Notes under the pieces: model-generated | The model's database searches: none | Told to the model about the DNA's origin: nothing | Seen by the model: the letters and a program-made list of their open reading frames with translations, nothing else | Part shown: positions 35,115 to 48,242 of the stretch, piece after piece | Layout of the letters: each line of letters begins with the position of its first letter | Numbering within the stretch: position 1 is the stretch's first letter | Source of the DNA: Phytoseiulus persimilis | Taxonomy: Eukaryota; Arthropoda; Arachnida; Mesostigmata; Phytoseiidae | Length of the DNA stretch: 64,000 bases | Direction: 5' to 3' | NCBI GenBank assembly: GCA_037576195.1 | Contig: CM075104.1 | Coordinates: 20,786,211-20,850,210, forward strand | Position numbers and translations under genes: made by a program

Positions 35115-37924
35115 CGAAGGAAACGGGAAAACACTTGCAGCATACGTGAACGGATTCACAGGAGGGCTTCTGCGTGCATATGTTGTTCAAAATGTTCCAT
35201 GGATTCGGAGCTCGTGTCGTTTCGATCGAGATCATTTCAGGAACGACCATAGTCCTCGCGGCCGGCGCGGGACTGGTTTCAATCGTCGTGGTTGGCTCGC
35301 CTTGTTCCAGATGGAGCACTCGAGTTGAACGTATCGAACTCTCCTGTACGGAACACGTCGAGAGCTTTTCGAACACGCCGATTCACTGTTTGCCGCCCGA
35401 TTAGTTAACCCGTCCCATACTCCGGCGCTCTATTCCTATCTCATGAATTTTCAAAATGGGTAGCACCAACGACTTCCCAAAAGGCCCATGGGAACCCATT
35501 CAAGCTGCCGGCCCTCAAACGGTCGACAGAGGCTGTTGCGGCTCGTTCGGTACGACTCGGGTCGCGCGCGGACTCGGAGCCGTGGTATGGTGGAGAAGCG
35601 AGTTGGTCGGGAGTAAACACCACCGAAGGACCGGGTTTGAAGTTGATCACGTTCCTCGTCGCCAGATCACTCGTTCTTTCCTCCATTCGCTCAGCTGTAC
35701 GGCGGCGACAAACAGGGACAGCGCGACGAGTTGGTCGGGAACAGGACCAGAAAGAGTGGGAGGCGAAGACGAGGGGACCCGAAGCGATCGTGTCAGGGGA
35801 GAGGGGATTCGATTTGAATTAATTCCTCTGCCTGAAGCTGTTTGATCCGAGTGAGCGAGCCCAGGATCCAATCTCCCGGGGTGGCCGTCGTCGGCGCTCG
35901 CCCGACACGACAATGGGGGAACGATACGTGAGATACGGATGGAAAGTAGGAGCGATGATCCCTAAATCTCTTCAGTCTGCGACACTCAGGAACCGAGCAA
36001 TGTCCCTACCTCTGTCGAACTCCGAGATCCGAGCGGTAACGCTCAACGTCTGAACTCCGAACCGGTTTCGGAATCGAATCAGAAAAACCTCATACATATC
36101 GCAACCAAAGGCGGTCGCAGGGCTTCCTGCCAGGTCGGCTGCTTGGACCTGTCCCTCCCGTAGTAGCTCCAATCAGAGGGTCTGTCCCTCTATTCCTCAA
36201 TCTTCCCAACGGCCCATGTATTGGATCATGTCGGTACAGTGGAACAAGGTACAGTAGTGGAACTGCCACCGTCTAAGTCTTTCAAACCAGCGCAACATGT
36301 CCGTCTAGTAGCGCATGATCCTGCTTCAGGAGGCGTGTGGCGAATTTCATCATTCAGGCCGAACGAGATGAGGATCGAAAGCTCAGAATCTCAACCCTGT
36401 TTCGCACTCCGGCCTTCACTGGGTATGCCCCTTCAATAGAGCGTGCCCGTGAACATTTTCTGAACCTGCGAAACATGCCCGTATAATCAAGAATGTCCGT
36501 CCAATGAAGCAAGACATCCCATTGGGAGAAGTACGGTATATCATGAGAAGTGCAGCATCAAAACACTCGTATCCGCGGTGGAATCAACTCACATCAGGGT
36601 TTTTTTCGAAGCAAAGGAACGGTTTCGGGCTCCTTGCTCCGACTTCCGTCCCACGAGCTCACAGCTCTCTCCTCGAGTGCGCTCAGGGTTCGGATGATCA
36701 ATAAGACTCATCCCTGAGTACGTGATCGAATAACTGAATCAGGTGCCAAATCTGGAAAATCCCAACCCCCGACGGTCACGGCAGACATGCGCGGATGTTA
36801 CGTATGTGGCCCTCTTCAGGAGCCTTCGAGAGGCCAGTTTCAGAAAGAATGGTTCTGTCTCGACCAAAGCTTAAGGGGGGTCTGGGATCGGAAGCAGCGT
36901 GCGATCTACAAGCCAGGGCCCAGGAGGGAGCCGTTCTTGAGGGAGTACCCTCATTGCCCCTCGGGGCACTCGAAAGCTACAGGAAAATGTTTTTTCATGC
37001 CGCCTCGCGATCACCCACGCGCTAAAAAGGACGCGTGATCTATTCTCTATGGGAATTGCGCATCTCTGGAAAAGATTACACGCTGAAAAAGTCGGGACCG
37101 CCATAGCAGATCTGGCGCCCAACCCCTCCCCCTTTCCTCTGCTTCACACTAATGATCACGAGACGACCAGATGGAACAACTGACTGACTCTCTCGAGATC
37201 TGGGTGAAATAGCTAACTGAGTGACAACGAACAAGGGATAGGTCGTCAATCAAACACCTAACCCACGAGTCAGCTCTCAAACTCGAGCCCGAGCATAAAG
37301 ACAAGGGTACATCAAGTCACTCGAACGGTGGCGCCCAAGCCAGCGAGCGAGTGAATGCCGGGCCAAACCGAGTTTCTCTCTCCCTCTCTGTTGTGCATTG
37401 TGATGCTAATATTCGACGGAACTGGATCAATTATTCGAGAGTACTCGAAACGGGCGAGTAGCATCGTTGCCGAGTGAAGTTTGTTGCACTTTTTGTCGTC
37501 GATACTCCAGCAGCTACGGTTCTCGGCTCGGTAGCGCTCTCGTAACCTGTCTGTCCATCTGTCGTTGATAAACCCGATGCGATCGTTCGAGTTATTCATA
37601 CTTTTTAGACGGCTCCGAGTGAATAACTAAATGAATACGAGACGAGCAGCGCCTGCCTCGGGAGAGCGATCAGGAACCATGATTGTGCCTGATCTAGAGC
37701 CTGATCAGTGGGCGAAATGAGTTTTTTCCGTTCCAGCGAATTTCTCAGGAATCCAAACGAATTCCCTCCCAATTTCAACGTGGCCCGCTCGTTGCGGAAG
37801 CCTACACAAGATTCATTGCAGGGCTCAGCGTGGGCTCCTTTACGCCGAATCGAGCTCTAAATTCATCGCCGGATTTATTACGGAGTTTATCACCGCATTC
37901 CTTGTGAAGGCATCCCGTCGGAAA

Positions 37925-37957
37925 GCGGCGGCGGCGGCAGCAGCAGCAACAACAACG
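37925..37957. repeat. GCG/CAG/CAA triplet tract
   Basis: Successive runs of GCG, CAG and CAA units. No supported coding frame spans it. Confidence 0.8.
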
Positions 37958-38240
37958 GCAAGGAAATAGAACAGGAGCGTAGACGGACAATTCCTCTCGA
38001 GGGACGAGAACGAGGTCACGTCCGCTCTTCGGTCGTTTCTATCTGAGATCGTATCGCCCAGCCGGCCTCAGTTGTCGTCGTCTACTGGCCATCATTCTTC
38101 ACGACAAAACAACGTCCTTATCGGCCACGACGGTTAATCCAGAACCGAGTCGGACGTAGTCCAGCGGGGGGCCGGCGAATCTCCAAAATCCAGTGGCATC
38201 CCTATCAACGGACAAAATCTAAATAGCTTTTCTGCCGTTC

Positions 38241-38264
38241 GAGCGGGCGGGCGGGCGGGAGGCG
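38241..38264. repeat. Period-4 tract, GCGG-type
   Basis: Four to five GCGG units, almost pure GC, belonging to the same class as the other tetranucleotide tracts. Confidence 0.75.
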
Positions 38265-38540
38265 GACGAGCCTTTGGTCCGGCTTCGAACGAGCGTACGG
38301 GTAGGCGACCCACCGTCCCGCTGAAGGATGGCTGCGCTCTAAAAAGCACGTTCCGCTCGCGTAGATTAAAAACTTCAGTTTAAAAAATGGCTCCGCCAGA
38401 AGGAAGCACGTCACATCTTGGAGCGAACGTTCCTCGAACTCTGGAGGCTCATGGCTGAAGCAGGATCTTCGAGACCGGGAAAGTTCCGATACGAGACAGC
38501 GAGGGTGGAAAACTTTTCCAAGGTCTAGACGCCGAAAAAA

Positions 38541-38855
38541 ATGAGACTCACTCGCTGGATGATGAGACCGCTCACGGTTCTGGAAAGAACGCCCACATTT
38601 AGAACGGGTACGACGGGACTCGAGCTGAATGCGATACAGGTACACCGGCTCGATGGAATCAAAGCGGTCGAGGGAGCTAGAATCGTCCTCACACTCTTCG
38701 CAACGAAGACACCACCGAGCTGCGGCATTCACCTCAACGACCCTCCGCCGCGGAGCCGAATGCGTTTTTGTCTTCCGGCCGCGAAGTCGCAAAAGCCACG
38801 GATAGATAGGCGGCTTTCGACTTCCGGGATTTTCCTGCCCCCGGCCAAAGTTTGA
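38541..38855 (+). CDS. Unverified ORF, 104 aa
   Basis: An ATG-started frame gives a peptide with a Met/Arg-rich start (MRLTRWMMRPLTVLERTP) and a mixed middle (LNAIQVHRLDGIKAVEGARI). It has no clear domain. A minus-strand frame covering the same DNA is also open and hydrophobic, and a 165-codon minus frame (38734-39231) with one possible membrane segment (VFPLCALTAFLYGFVAGGVV) overlaps its end. Neither strand has splice or family support. Confidence 0.15.
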   Translation: MRLTRWMMRPLTVLERTPTFRTGTTGLELNAIQVHRLDGIKAVEGARIVLTLFATKTPPSCGIHLNDPPPRSRMRFCLPAAKSQKPRIDRRLSTSGIFLPPAKV

Positions 38856-41800
38856 GGAAGTGGCGGAGGGAAGGCGCATGGCCTGCAGGCAAGAATATCA
38901 ACGTGACACCAAATCTCCGAGGGTCTCCTCGAGAATGAGACTCTCTGCAGCGGGAAAATCGGGCCTCCTTATTTGATTTCACGACGCCGCCAGCGACAAA
39001 TCCATACAGGAAAGCTGTTAGAGCGCAAAGAGGAAAAACATCGCTCCAAATCGTCGGACAAGTGCAGGGCCAGAGCCTGGAGCGCGTCCAGGAGAGCTGG
39101 GCGGGTTCAGGTAGAACAGAAAGACCTTTTCGTAATTCAATAAGTAATGTAGTCAGTCGACGAGCAACAACGAGCGGAAGCGAACGATAAGCGCCATCTG
39201 GCATCAGCTGGGACGGCGCACTATCTTTCATCTTGAAACCGGAGGAGCCTGGCCTGGCGTCAGAAGAGAGAAAAGAGCTACAGAGAGAACATTAGCTTTC
39301 GTCTGGGCTCTGGAGCTCCATACGATGTTCCTTTGACAACGAACGCGACGACGACGACCCAGAGGACCTGCGAGCACCCTTTATATCCCTCGCGTCCTCG
39401 ATGATGGAGCCCGCGCCTTCCCCTTTCATTTCAGTTCTCGCACCCTCGACGCTGACTAATGTTGCTGATGCCGAGAACAATTACTTCGACGGCGAAGAGA
39501 ACGAGGGTTGTGATCTATGGAATCCAAAGTGGGTGCGACGAAGCGCACTGTCATTATTTGGACAACCGGTGGGCGCAGCGCCATTTGCCGACTCAGGCGC
39601 GCCATGGTCGACTCGAGCGACGCGGCTATCGACCGGTCGCTAATTGATCCCGACCGTAGTTGATCAAAACTCGCCTTAACCGTGATCATAAGGCGATCAT
39701 TCTCATTATCAATCATTTCATGACCACAGAATGCAAATGCAGCAGCCTGTTGCCGTTCGATCAGACCCAACGGTTTCATCACGGCAACCAAGAGAACTCG
39801 TTCGGAAAGTTTAGCGCCCACCGGGGGAACAGTGGTTGAGAGGAAGCCAGTCACGTGATGTTTCCTCCCATCGCTCCCACTTGAGTTTATTGCAACTTTG
39901 TTAGTTAGGAAGCATTCGCGTGAGTGATACGAGTGAACGAATAGATGGCCAATGACTCAGAGTGAGAGCCCTCGGTCAGCCCGCTCGGAGGTGACGCGAC
40001 CAGCACTAGAGAACCCGCCGGGAGCGAACGGAAGAGAGACTCAGGAAAAGGCTCGTCTATACAGTTTATATGTCGCACAGGGGAGTCGTCAAAGCTCAGT
40101 TGAGAGGGATCACGGTGAGCCTGTCGCACTGCAACCGAACGGACGTCACCCGAGTCCTTTCGGTGACATCGGAACGTTCAAGAAGTTTTGACTCAGGAGC
40201 AAACGCATCATGCCGCGCTACGAAACGTTCACGAAGATATCGAGAACTCTCTATCAAGCTGAGAATGGCTTTTCCCGCACGGCTCTATCATCAGAGTTTT
40301 CAGAGCTTCAACCTCAACGAACCTGTGAGGAATCTCGTTGTCCCAACTCATTCTCCGGCGAAAACCCGTGCGGTTGATAGCTCTACAGGGAGCTGGTCGG
40401 TATATTACATTGAGGGAAACCATCTCCCTGGTCGGATATTGAGAGATAGATACGAGAGCCGTTTTAAACACCAAAGTCATCAATAACCTCTTTTCTTAGC
40501 GAATCTGTTCGAGGCTCTCGTCCGGTGAAATTCCAAATATCATGTTCGGGTCGCTTGTTCCACGATCTGTGATGTATTGGCAGGTTTTTCGTCATCACTC
40601 TGATTGCTTCATGCCGAGATAGAACAGATTTAGAATCTAGACTCTTCCAAGATGGCGCCCGGCCTTGAGCGAAATCGAGAGAGGTGTATCGTTTCAACAT
40701 CGAATACCAAAATGTAAGACGTGTCATGCTGAACAGAGCTTTTCATGGCGTGAGCAATCGTCGAGTCGACGACGAGCTCATTTCTGATGCCTGATAGCGG
40801 AGTAAGCTTCCTGGGCCATTCTTGAGACCGGTCGTGTCGGTCTCCGTGTTAGGAAAGCCTTCGGCTCGAAGCCACATCCTACGAAACCTCGGCCGCTGTT
40901 GATGTCGACTCGATCGAGGCAACTGATCCGCCTCGCCTCGAGCTGTGAAGTGCTTCACAGATTCCTGTGGCTCGACTGGTATCAAAGGCAATATCAGCCC
41001 TAAGGTACTTGAGCCATATTAAAATCCTGCTCTTTTGCGGCTGCATAACCCAGTTTCCCGGAAAGTCCAGAGAGCCTTCCAGAGCCCTCGCTCCGAGACT
41101 CTCGAAGCTGAGGGAGCTGTAGGACACACCTCGTGGAACCCAGCCGCTGTTCCTGGCGCTGCTTTTTGCAGAGGAGCGACGGCATCGGCGGCCTTCACTT
41201 AGCCTGCTGAGAGGGAAAGACCTTCGAGACGATGGTTGCTCGCCTTATCCCCCGTAGTCGTAACATTCGGTCGTGCGTTTGTTCGCAAAGCTGGCGTGCA
41301 CTGCATGCAAGAGACAGCCGAACGCAGTCATCCACTCGCACGTGGCACGCGCTTCGCACACCAGAGGATCGTTGGTCGCTCGCTCTGGAAACATAAGCGG
41401 CAAATATATGTCGAGTATGTTTCATGGCACGAGAACCAACGACGGCGCCAGCAATGGCGGCAGCTGCAGCCGCGGCTTATCGAGTATGCGAGCTTTGCTG
41501 GTGGCGGGTGAACTGGGTGGCTTGCACACGGAATGTGGTTGCATTCAGCGATGCCTGCCTGCCTTCCGACTCCACGGGCTAGAGAGCAAAGCTATTAAAG
41601 CAGGCTTAGCGGTTGGTTGGACCATCCGTCCGTTCGTACGTCGGCCCGTCCGTTCGTGCAGCCGCTCCCGTTCCTTCTTTGGTTCTTTGTGCGAATTGGG
41701 GATTACTCTGTCATCGTAATCCTTGACCGTCAAGGGGCTTCCTCCGTGAGCTCGGCGCCAACCGGTGGCCCTCATCTGCCCCTTGATCCTCCTCGACTGC

Positions 41801-42953
41801 TCGCGTGCTTTCCGTTCGCGAAATTCCACTTTTCAATGTTGCGCCCAGACACATCCGCTCTGCCCGTTAGCCTCTGTGTCCATGCTTCAAGGGCCGTAAG
41901 CTCAGTCTCGATCCCGGAAATGCATTCATCCATCCAATCATCGCATTCGGCAGCTTGTCCTCGTCGTTTGATCGCGATCGTATGAAGGAGTAATCGTTGC
42001 CTCGTAGGGAATTAATTCGCCGACTCGGAATGATCTCTGAAAACAACGGTTGAACCCTTGCTCACACCCGTCCGCCCGCATCGCCCGAGCCGAACGTTGA
42101 ACGGACTTGCAGAGATGAGTCGCTCTCTCCCCTACGCCATCTATTTCACTTAACCCCGCCGGCAGACCTCGTTCGGCGCGTCCTGACATGAAACAGACTC
42201 GCTCAGTCCCTCGGCGCTCGACCCGCCTCCCTTCCTCCTCGCGCGCGCGCGTCGCTTCCCACACGTTGGTAGCTCGGGAACGACCCTGGAGGATCGCCAC
42301 TGGAAGCTCCCGCAGTGCGGATCAGCATCACTCCAGGAGTTAGCTGAATTTGTCTCGATCGTCATCGGCGGCGGCTTCGGTTGTCGCGGCAGCTGAAGCA
42401 TCGGCAGCAGTTGCTTGTCTCGTCCCTCTTATTTTTTTTTTGCTCCTCCCGCGCTCGCCCGCCCGACAGCTGCTAACCCGCCAGCGACTCCACGTCCATG
42501 CATCTCGGAACACGGACCTTCCCTGACGCGCAAGGCCAGTTTAAACTTTTTCTGATGACTACGCACAGCCCGCTGTGACATTCTCAGCATCAAACTCCTT
42601 CTCCCCGCCGTTATCCTTCTCCTACGTCTTTAGTTTTCTCCTTCACTCCTCGCCGCCAGCTCCAGGCGGTTACTGAAGATATTCCCAGATCCGCCATTTT
42701 GGTGCGTTCGGCGCTTCGAGAAAGCTAGGAAAGCATGCCGTCCTACTGCGAAATTGTAGTGGTCCAGACCACAGGAGGCGCGACTACCAACCAGAGTTTT
42801 CGGTAGAATATCGGAAAATAGACCCAATTGATTTTCCTATTTTACCTCTCATGTTGTTCGTTGGAACATCTTTCTCAGGAATAGACGCGTTTGTTGAAAA
42901 TGCTCCGATTCCGTGCGGGAGCCTCGGGAGAGGATGATCCTGTATCGTGAAGA
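38856..42953. other. No assignable gene
   Basis: I see no recognisable coding sequence. A minus frame at 39456-39854 (132 codons) is mildly protein-like but has no motif. A period-4 patch occupies 41611-41663. Confidence 0.4.
41611..41663. repeat. Degenerate period-4 tract, GGTT/CCGT-type
   Basis: GGTT units lead into interrupted CCGT/TCGT units over about 50 bases. Confidence 0.65.
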
Positions 42954-43760
42954 ATGAGGTCGGAAAGTACACCAGATCGACTTTCGTCCGGTGCAACGTC
43001 CTTGGAGCGGACGCGATGCCCTCCGACAGACTACTCCGGCTTCGTCTGTACAAATGTGATACATCAGAGGGCGCGGGCTAATGAGACCGAGAAAATCTAT
43101 CAAGATCTAGCGAGCATCAAGTGCGACTTTTCGGATCTTCGCACTGCATTCGACCCCCCGAATCGAATGCCCGAGTCTTCGACCTATCTTCGTCTATGGA
43201 GCTCGATTCCGTTCTGTAAGTTCGATTCACTGATGAGGACGAAAGCATCTCCGAGTGGTTCCTGGCAGCCTCCGAGGGGTCGATTCGCGGAGGTTGCAAT
43301 CTTCAGGAGCTCCTGGCTTCAATCTATCTTCTCAGTAGCCACGAGGTCATATCTGCTCTCCTGGTTGGCTACTCTCATTTCGTTACCGCGCGTTTTTCTT
43401 TCCAGATCTCGGTGTATCTCGCTCTTCTCGTTCCCTTTTCGTCGTATTCCCGACTGTCCGTCCGTTCGTTCGTTCGTTTGTCTGGCTGGCTGGCGTAATC
43501 AGAATATTACCCCATCGATCTACCTCAACAGGCGAGCAGGCACTCGGACTGCTGGGTCGGCCGACGGAGCTTGGACTGATTGTTCCATCGCTTTCTTTGC
43601 CTGTCCAGGCGCCCAGCCAACAGGAGAGTCATCGCTTCTCAAGTTTCTCCGATGGACAATAAGAAACCGTAGGACCGGCGGATCAAACAGGAGAAAATTG
43701 GAGAATCGGCTCTCGAGCCGCATCGAGGGCAACGGTCCTCGGTCAACTCAACTCTTTTGA
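42954..43760 (+). CDS. Unverified long ORF, 268 aa
   Basis: This is the longest ATG-started frame in the window outside the CELF gene. The part around residues 29-60 (CTNVIHQRARANETEKIYQD) looks protein-like, followed by an aromatic and Ser-rich stretch with moderately hydrophobic segments. However, the frame runs straight through a period-4 tract (43454-43495), which random CG-rich DNA would also leave open. No domain, signal peptide or splice pair is recognised. It may be no more than a chance frame. Confidence 0.15.
   Translation: MRSESTPDRLSSGATSLERTRCPPTDYSGFVCTNVIHQRARANETEKIYQDLASIKCDFSDLRTAFDPPNRMPESSTYLRLWSSIPFCKFDSLMRTKASPSGSWQPPRGRFAEVAIFRSSWLQSIFSVATRSYLLSWLATLISLPRVFLSRSRCISLFSFPFRRIPDCPSVRSFVCLAGWRNQNITPSIYLNRRAGTRTAGSADGAWTDCSIAFFACPGAQPTGESSLLKFLRWTIRNRRTGGSNRRKLENRLSSRIEGNGPRSTQLF
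43454..43495. repeat. Period-4 tract, TCCG/TTCG then GGCT
   Basis: About ten tetranucleotide units change from CCGT through TCGT to TGGC, showing how these tracts drift while keeping period four. Confidence 0.85.
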
Positions 43761-45538
43761 TCATGTCAGAATTACCTTCAGGTCGGAAGAGTCACATGTT
43801 CGTGACCTCCGCGACTGTGGCCGAACGTTGGAAGCGCTCGGTATCCTTTAAGCCAGCGAGTCACCGACCGAACGGATGAGCCAGGAGAGAGCCCGATCAT
43901 CCACGACCACAACGCAAAGAGTTCTCTCGCTCGAGAGGAAGGCCTGCCGCTAACATCGAGTACGGCTGGATGCCTTGTCCGAAGCATTCGGTTCGTGCCG
44001 TGACGCAAGAGAAGTACCGTTCTTGTAAGTACAGTGACATGCATCGTCGTGTTCGACTTTTCCTCGCGATCGACAATTTAGTGCGGTCTCTGTGACCCGC
44101 GGCTCGGTGTTGCTACTCCGCTGTTCGCAACCCGCTGTTGATGCTGCCCGTCGGGTGCTTTCGTAGATTCCGATACGATCGGAACTCGAATCGGACGATA
44201 AACTTCAACTACGGGAGATGCGGCGCAGAGAGAAAACATCGAAAACAGGAGTCCGAGCGCCGAGAGAGTTGAGGGGGGGGAGTTTGAAAAAAAAACTCAC
44301 CGTGCCAAGCACGGGGGAACTAAAAAATCAATAAATAGTCCGAATCACCCTCCCCTGGCTTCCCGCTCCGGGGTCCCTGGTTGGACGGCTGGCTGCGCGC
44401 TCATTTTTCGTCGATGGGAGTCGGCTCGTTGAACATCTGTTGTCGCTTTACTGAACTCTCTCACTTTTGCTCTCATGGTTGAATTCGTCGTTCTCCCACG
44501 AGCTCGGCGGTCTCTCTTCCCGTCTGTGTTTTCCTCTGTCGACTTCAGTCGGCTGCGCTGCTTCGAGAACAGAGTCATGGAGCTCTCAAAATAAAAGGGG
44601 TAACTCAACAGAGACGATTTCAGCGGACTTCAACGAGTTTTCTCTTTTTTGCGCTAGACATATTAACAACGCTCTGGCTCATCTCTGCGGGCAGGGTCGC
44701 CGCTTGGGGAGCTCGGGGAACGAGAACACGAATATGTGCGGAAGCGATTGTTTAGCAGAGCTTCACCTCGGAACGCGCTCCGATGGAACCTCCGGAAGCA
44801 GGAATCGAACTCGTCCCCCGTTCGTTTGTTCGGTCAGCCGCGCTCTTGGGAACGGAACGGCGCTGCCCCAACGGCGGAGTGAATTAACTGAAATTCGATC
44901 ATCCAGACCTCCAGGGTTGCGGAAAGTCCCCGCTCGCCTCGCGAGAGAAGTCTCGTTTGGAAATCGAAAAACGAGAAGAAATGCGAAGTGCAACACGAGA
45001 ACTGTCCAACTTCACGAGAGTAATTGCGACTCGAGGCAGAGGGCACACAGGGTTGGCTGGCGGGCGGGCGGACGGACGAGACTCTTGATTGGAAATACGA
45101 CTCGAGAGCACAATTAATGAAACGGAATGAAAGCGTCGAGTTTTCAATCCCGCCGATGGTCGTTGATTCTGGGACGAATGACGCAGCGGTCGGTGGCGAT
45201 ACACGCTCCCGGTAACTTCCCGTTCGTCCGAGTCGGTGGAGTCGGATCGGGGACGAAAAGGCCGCGCTCCCTGTCTTTCTCCCGAGTTACCGAAACTCGA
45301 ATTTCGAGAACCTCAACCATGACTGGCACTGATGTTTTTGTCACCAGCTCTACCAATCAAAGGAGAAACTCCATGAGCTGTCTAGTTCGTTTGCCACAGG
45401 CGGAACGAGTCTGCGTGGGCAGATACGGCAGCGGTGAGCTGCATCGGTGCTGTTCTCGCAGCGATGTTATCGCTGCGCTGTGTCGCCAAATGAAAACAAG
45501 AGATCGAAGAAAGAGGTGAGAGACGAACCGGCGAAGGC

Positions 45539-45568
45539 GGCGGCAGCAGCAGCGACAACAACAACAAG
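45539..45568. repeat. GCAGCA/CAA triplet tract
   Basis: CAG units are followed by ACA/CAA units. The frame is open on both strands as poly-Gln/Ala/Thr, with no gene support. Confidence 0.75.
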
Positions 45569-46272
45569 GGTAGCTGCTACCCCAGCAGCAACAGTCGTGT
45601 CAACATCGCGACGGCAACGGGCTTGGCAGCAGTTGGCATTGAGATCTATGGAGGCGATCCAATGTGTTGCTGATCTCGGTGTTGCTGTTGGTCGTGTTCG
45701 GTGGCAGGGGGAGGGGGGCATCTCTGTTGCTCTTTGTTCCCTTCTTTCCTTACTTCGTTTCCCGTCTGACTGGCGGCTTGCTCGTCTGTCTGCTTGTGTT
45801 TCTGTTGGCGTCGTCTAATCGAATCATGTCGGGCAGTGCGCCGAAAAGTCGCCGAGGATCCTTCTAGACACTCCTTGAGGGCCCGCGCGATCGGACCGAG
45901 AGGGGCCCGGGCGAGCAATCGGACTCGGGTCCATCAGGAACCAGCTTTCCTCTGAATGCCAGAAACACGACAACGACGGAAATATTCGCACCAACCACGA
46001 ACGGATCGAGGAAGGAAGAGGATTGTCTTCAATGCGAGAATTCCTCTTCGGGATATGAGATTTGTTTTCGCCGAGCACAGCTTGATTACCGAAGTCGCTT
46101 TCATGTGCTCGCTCTGTATGCAAGTCCCCCTCTCATCCCCGCCTCTCTGCTCGTCCTCCTCTCATGCACTCTGTTGTCCCCTGCAACGACTCCCGCCGTC
46201 CCAATATCGTCCCACTTCCAGAGCCGAAGTCGCATCACTCCCCCGGCATCGGCGCTCTCACGATGCAAGCAG

Positions 46273-46320
46273 GGTTGTTGTTGTCGTCGTCGTTGTTGCC
46301 GGGAGGAGGAGGAGGAGGAG
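46273..46320. repeat. GTT/GTC then GGA triplet tract
   Basis: Two neighbouring trinucleotide runs: GTT with GTC interruptions, then six GGA units. Confidence 0.8.
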
Positions 46321-46400
46321 TGCGTGAAACACCGTTAATCCGATATTGATAGGGGTTGTTGTTATGGGTCCCGTCCCCCGGACCCGTTCCTCTTTCGCCG

Positions 46401-46417
46401 GTCTCTCTCTCTCTCTC
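46401..46417. repeat. CT dinucleotide run
   Basis: About eight TC/CT units. Confidence 0.8.
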
Positions 46418-47796
46418 CTAGTTCTCTATCGTCAGCTCGTCGGTCGGATCCGAGCTCTCTGGCAGAGTCCTTCGTTTCAGATCGGTATCGTCACCGATGC
46501 GACCACCCCCCGCACTCGTCGCTCCTCCTCGGTAGTTCGCTTTCGATAATCAGCAGAAGTCCCCCGACTATAACTGTATTTTATCGCTAGGCTCTCTCCC
46601 TCAGAGATGAGGACGGGGAGGAGAGGCACGAAGAGGCGCTCAACGTTACCAAGACCTAGACTCCGAGAGGAACGAATGTCGCAACAGTTTGTCCATTGAT
46701 GCTCTGCAAACGACAGGCATGAGGACAGCAGAGGACAGATGACGGGAGAGAAGGACGACGGAGCGCAGAAAAAATCGAAACTCCCTCACGAGGGAATGAA
46801 ACGAGGCTGCGGCTTCCAGGCAGTTAGGAGAGGGGCTCTGACTCCGACGCATGAGACATTCTGTTCCAGTGCGCCTCAAACACCAGTAGGTGAGCGAGCA
46901 CAATACAGCAAAGCGTCGTCACCTTCAAAGTGCCCCGAAACGAGACACGAACTATACGACTGCTTCATGGAGTTGGCATTCGAGCCAGGTTCCAAGGATA
47001 GTTTCAAAGACTCCCCGGCTGGGGATCAGACTTTTTGAATTCCAGACTCTTGCGTCCTGTGGCCGCGTTGCGGAGAAGAAAGAGTTATTTCCTCTTCCTC
47101 TCAAATCTTTCCGTCTTCCTGAGCTGCTGCTCCTGCTGCATATATCCTTGGTGACGTGATTAATGTTTCTTCCCGCTGTCTGCTTCCGAGATATCCTCCA
47201 GGTGGCTTCCTCAAAGCCATCGCGACCAGAGAAGGAACAGCGGCTCCTTCAGCGAGCGGACCACACACTAACCCCAAGAATGGTTGCAGCCTGCTCGCAA
47301 GCCCCACAGAATCAACGAACCGATGCTTAGAGCAACCGATCCTCCTCCGTCTCCTCGATGTGTCAGGACAGTATCCTCTCCCGCCACCGCTCCGGAGCTC
47401 TCTATAGTCTGAGAAGTCTGGCACCATTATTCTTACATTAGTCGGCTGGATAAGCAGCTAGCAGATTATCAAGACCGAGGTCTCAGCCCGTTTGTTCCCT
47501 GCTTCGCTTGCTCGATCCGTCGGTCGAGCTCACTGTTCTCCTGAATGGTGTCGACGACGACGACGACCACCAACCCGGCCGCCTACGCGACTGTTACCTT
47601 GGCCGCACTTTCCTCTGCCGGCTCATGCGGTAAACCTTCGTCGGCCCGTCCTCCCAGGATTTTATCCGCCAGGTCGTCGTCTGAATAGAACCACAGGAGA
47701 TAAAGGAACAGAGACGAGTGGTCTCACCGAGCGGCTGGCTGACTGACTGCTTGGTTTCGTTCCTCCGCGTCTCACGTAATTGGTATCCGCTAATGG

Positions 47797-47824
47797 CGAC
47801 CGACCGACCGGCCAACCAACCAAC
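47797..47824. repeat. Period-4 tract, CGAC then CAAC
   Basis: Three CGAC units, a CGGC, then three CAAC units, all in register. Confidence 0.8.
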
Positions 47825-48231
47825 ACAAGGAGACACACGGAGCTACATCGACTGATGGACCATCGAAGGAACGGACGAGCGCGCGAGGAATCGGCTGGAG
47901 TGTTGGAGAGCTAGCCGGGCGGGGAGGCGTGCGAGTGGGCGAACGTAGAGATGGACAAGAGAACCCACCAAAACGTTGATCACAGCATGCCTTCAACAGC
48001 GCGACCGACTGCAGCGAAAGCTCTGGCGGGCTTTCCAAGCGCGAACGCGCACGATTATCACACCTTTGCTCGCACGAGCGATCGGTCTCGGTTCCGAGAG
48101 TCCTTCTCGACCGGTGAAAACCGCCGGACGAAATCCGCGGAGCTGAGAACGGGGGCCGCTCGCGTGAAGTAGCAACGCCTCGGCTACCTCACGCTGCACA
48201 CAACTCGTGCGCGTGTCCGCCAGCACGCTTT

Positions 48232-48242
48232 CCCCCCCCCCC
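48232..48242. repeat. Homopolymer C11
   Basis: Eleven consecutive C, equivalent to a G run on the other strand. Confidence 0.85.

Larger units (their letters stand above)
24551..38540. other. No assignable gene; possible CELF intron or upstream flank
   Basis: If the CELF RRM1/RRM2 exons lie beyond the window, this stretch is a long CELF intron; if the exon ending at 24050 is a first exon, it is upstream flank. I found no frame with CELF RNP motifs on the minus strand. It holds G homopolymers at 26829, 31981 and 35097, period-4 patches near 25545-25580 and 28370-28425, and a triplet tract at 37925. A short minus frame at 35972-36172 and a plus frame at 36787-37038 (two CxxC/CxxGH-like clusters) look mildly protein-like. 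Confidence 0.4.

Noticed and set aside
36787-37038. Possible CCHC zinc-knuckle (CYVCG ... CPSGHSKATGKC)
   Set aside because: The Cys/His spacing does not fit a complete CX2CX4HX4C knuckle and there is no neighbouring gag- or pol-like sequence.
43230-43244. Hammerhead-ribozyme-like core (CTGATGAGGACGAAA)
   Set aside because: The conserved CUGAUGA and GAAA are present, but stem II is missing (only GGAC lies between them) and I found no flanking stems I/III with a cleavage triplet. It is most likely chance.
44800-44850. tRNA 3'-end-like sequence on the minus strand (GTTCGATTCC)
   Set aside because: The bases beside the loop do not pair as a T-stem, and no anticodon or D arm could be placed upstream.
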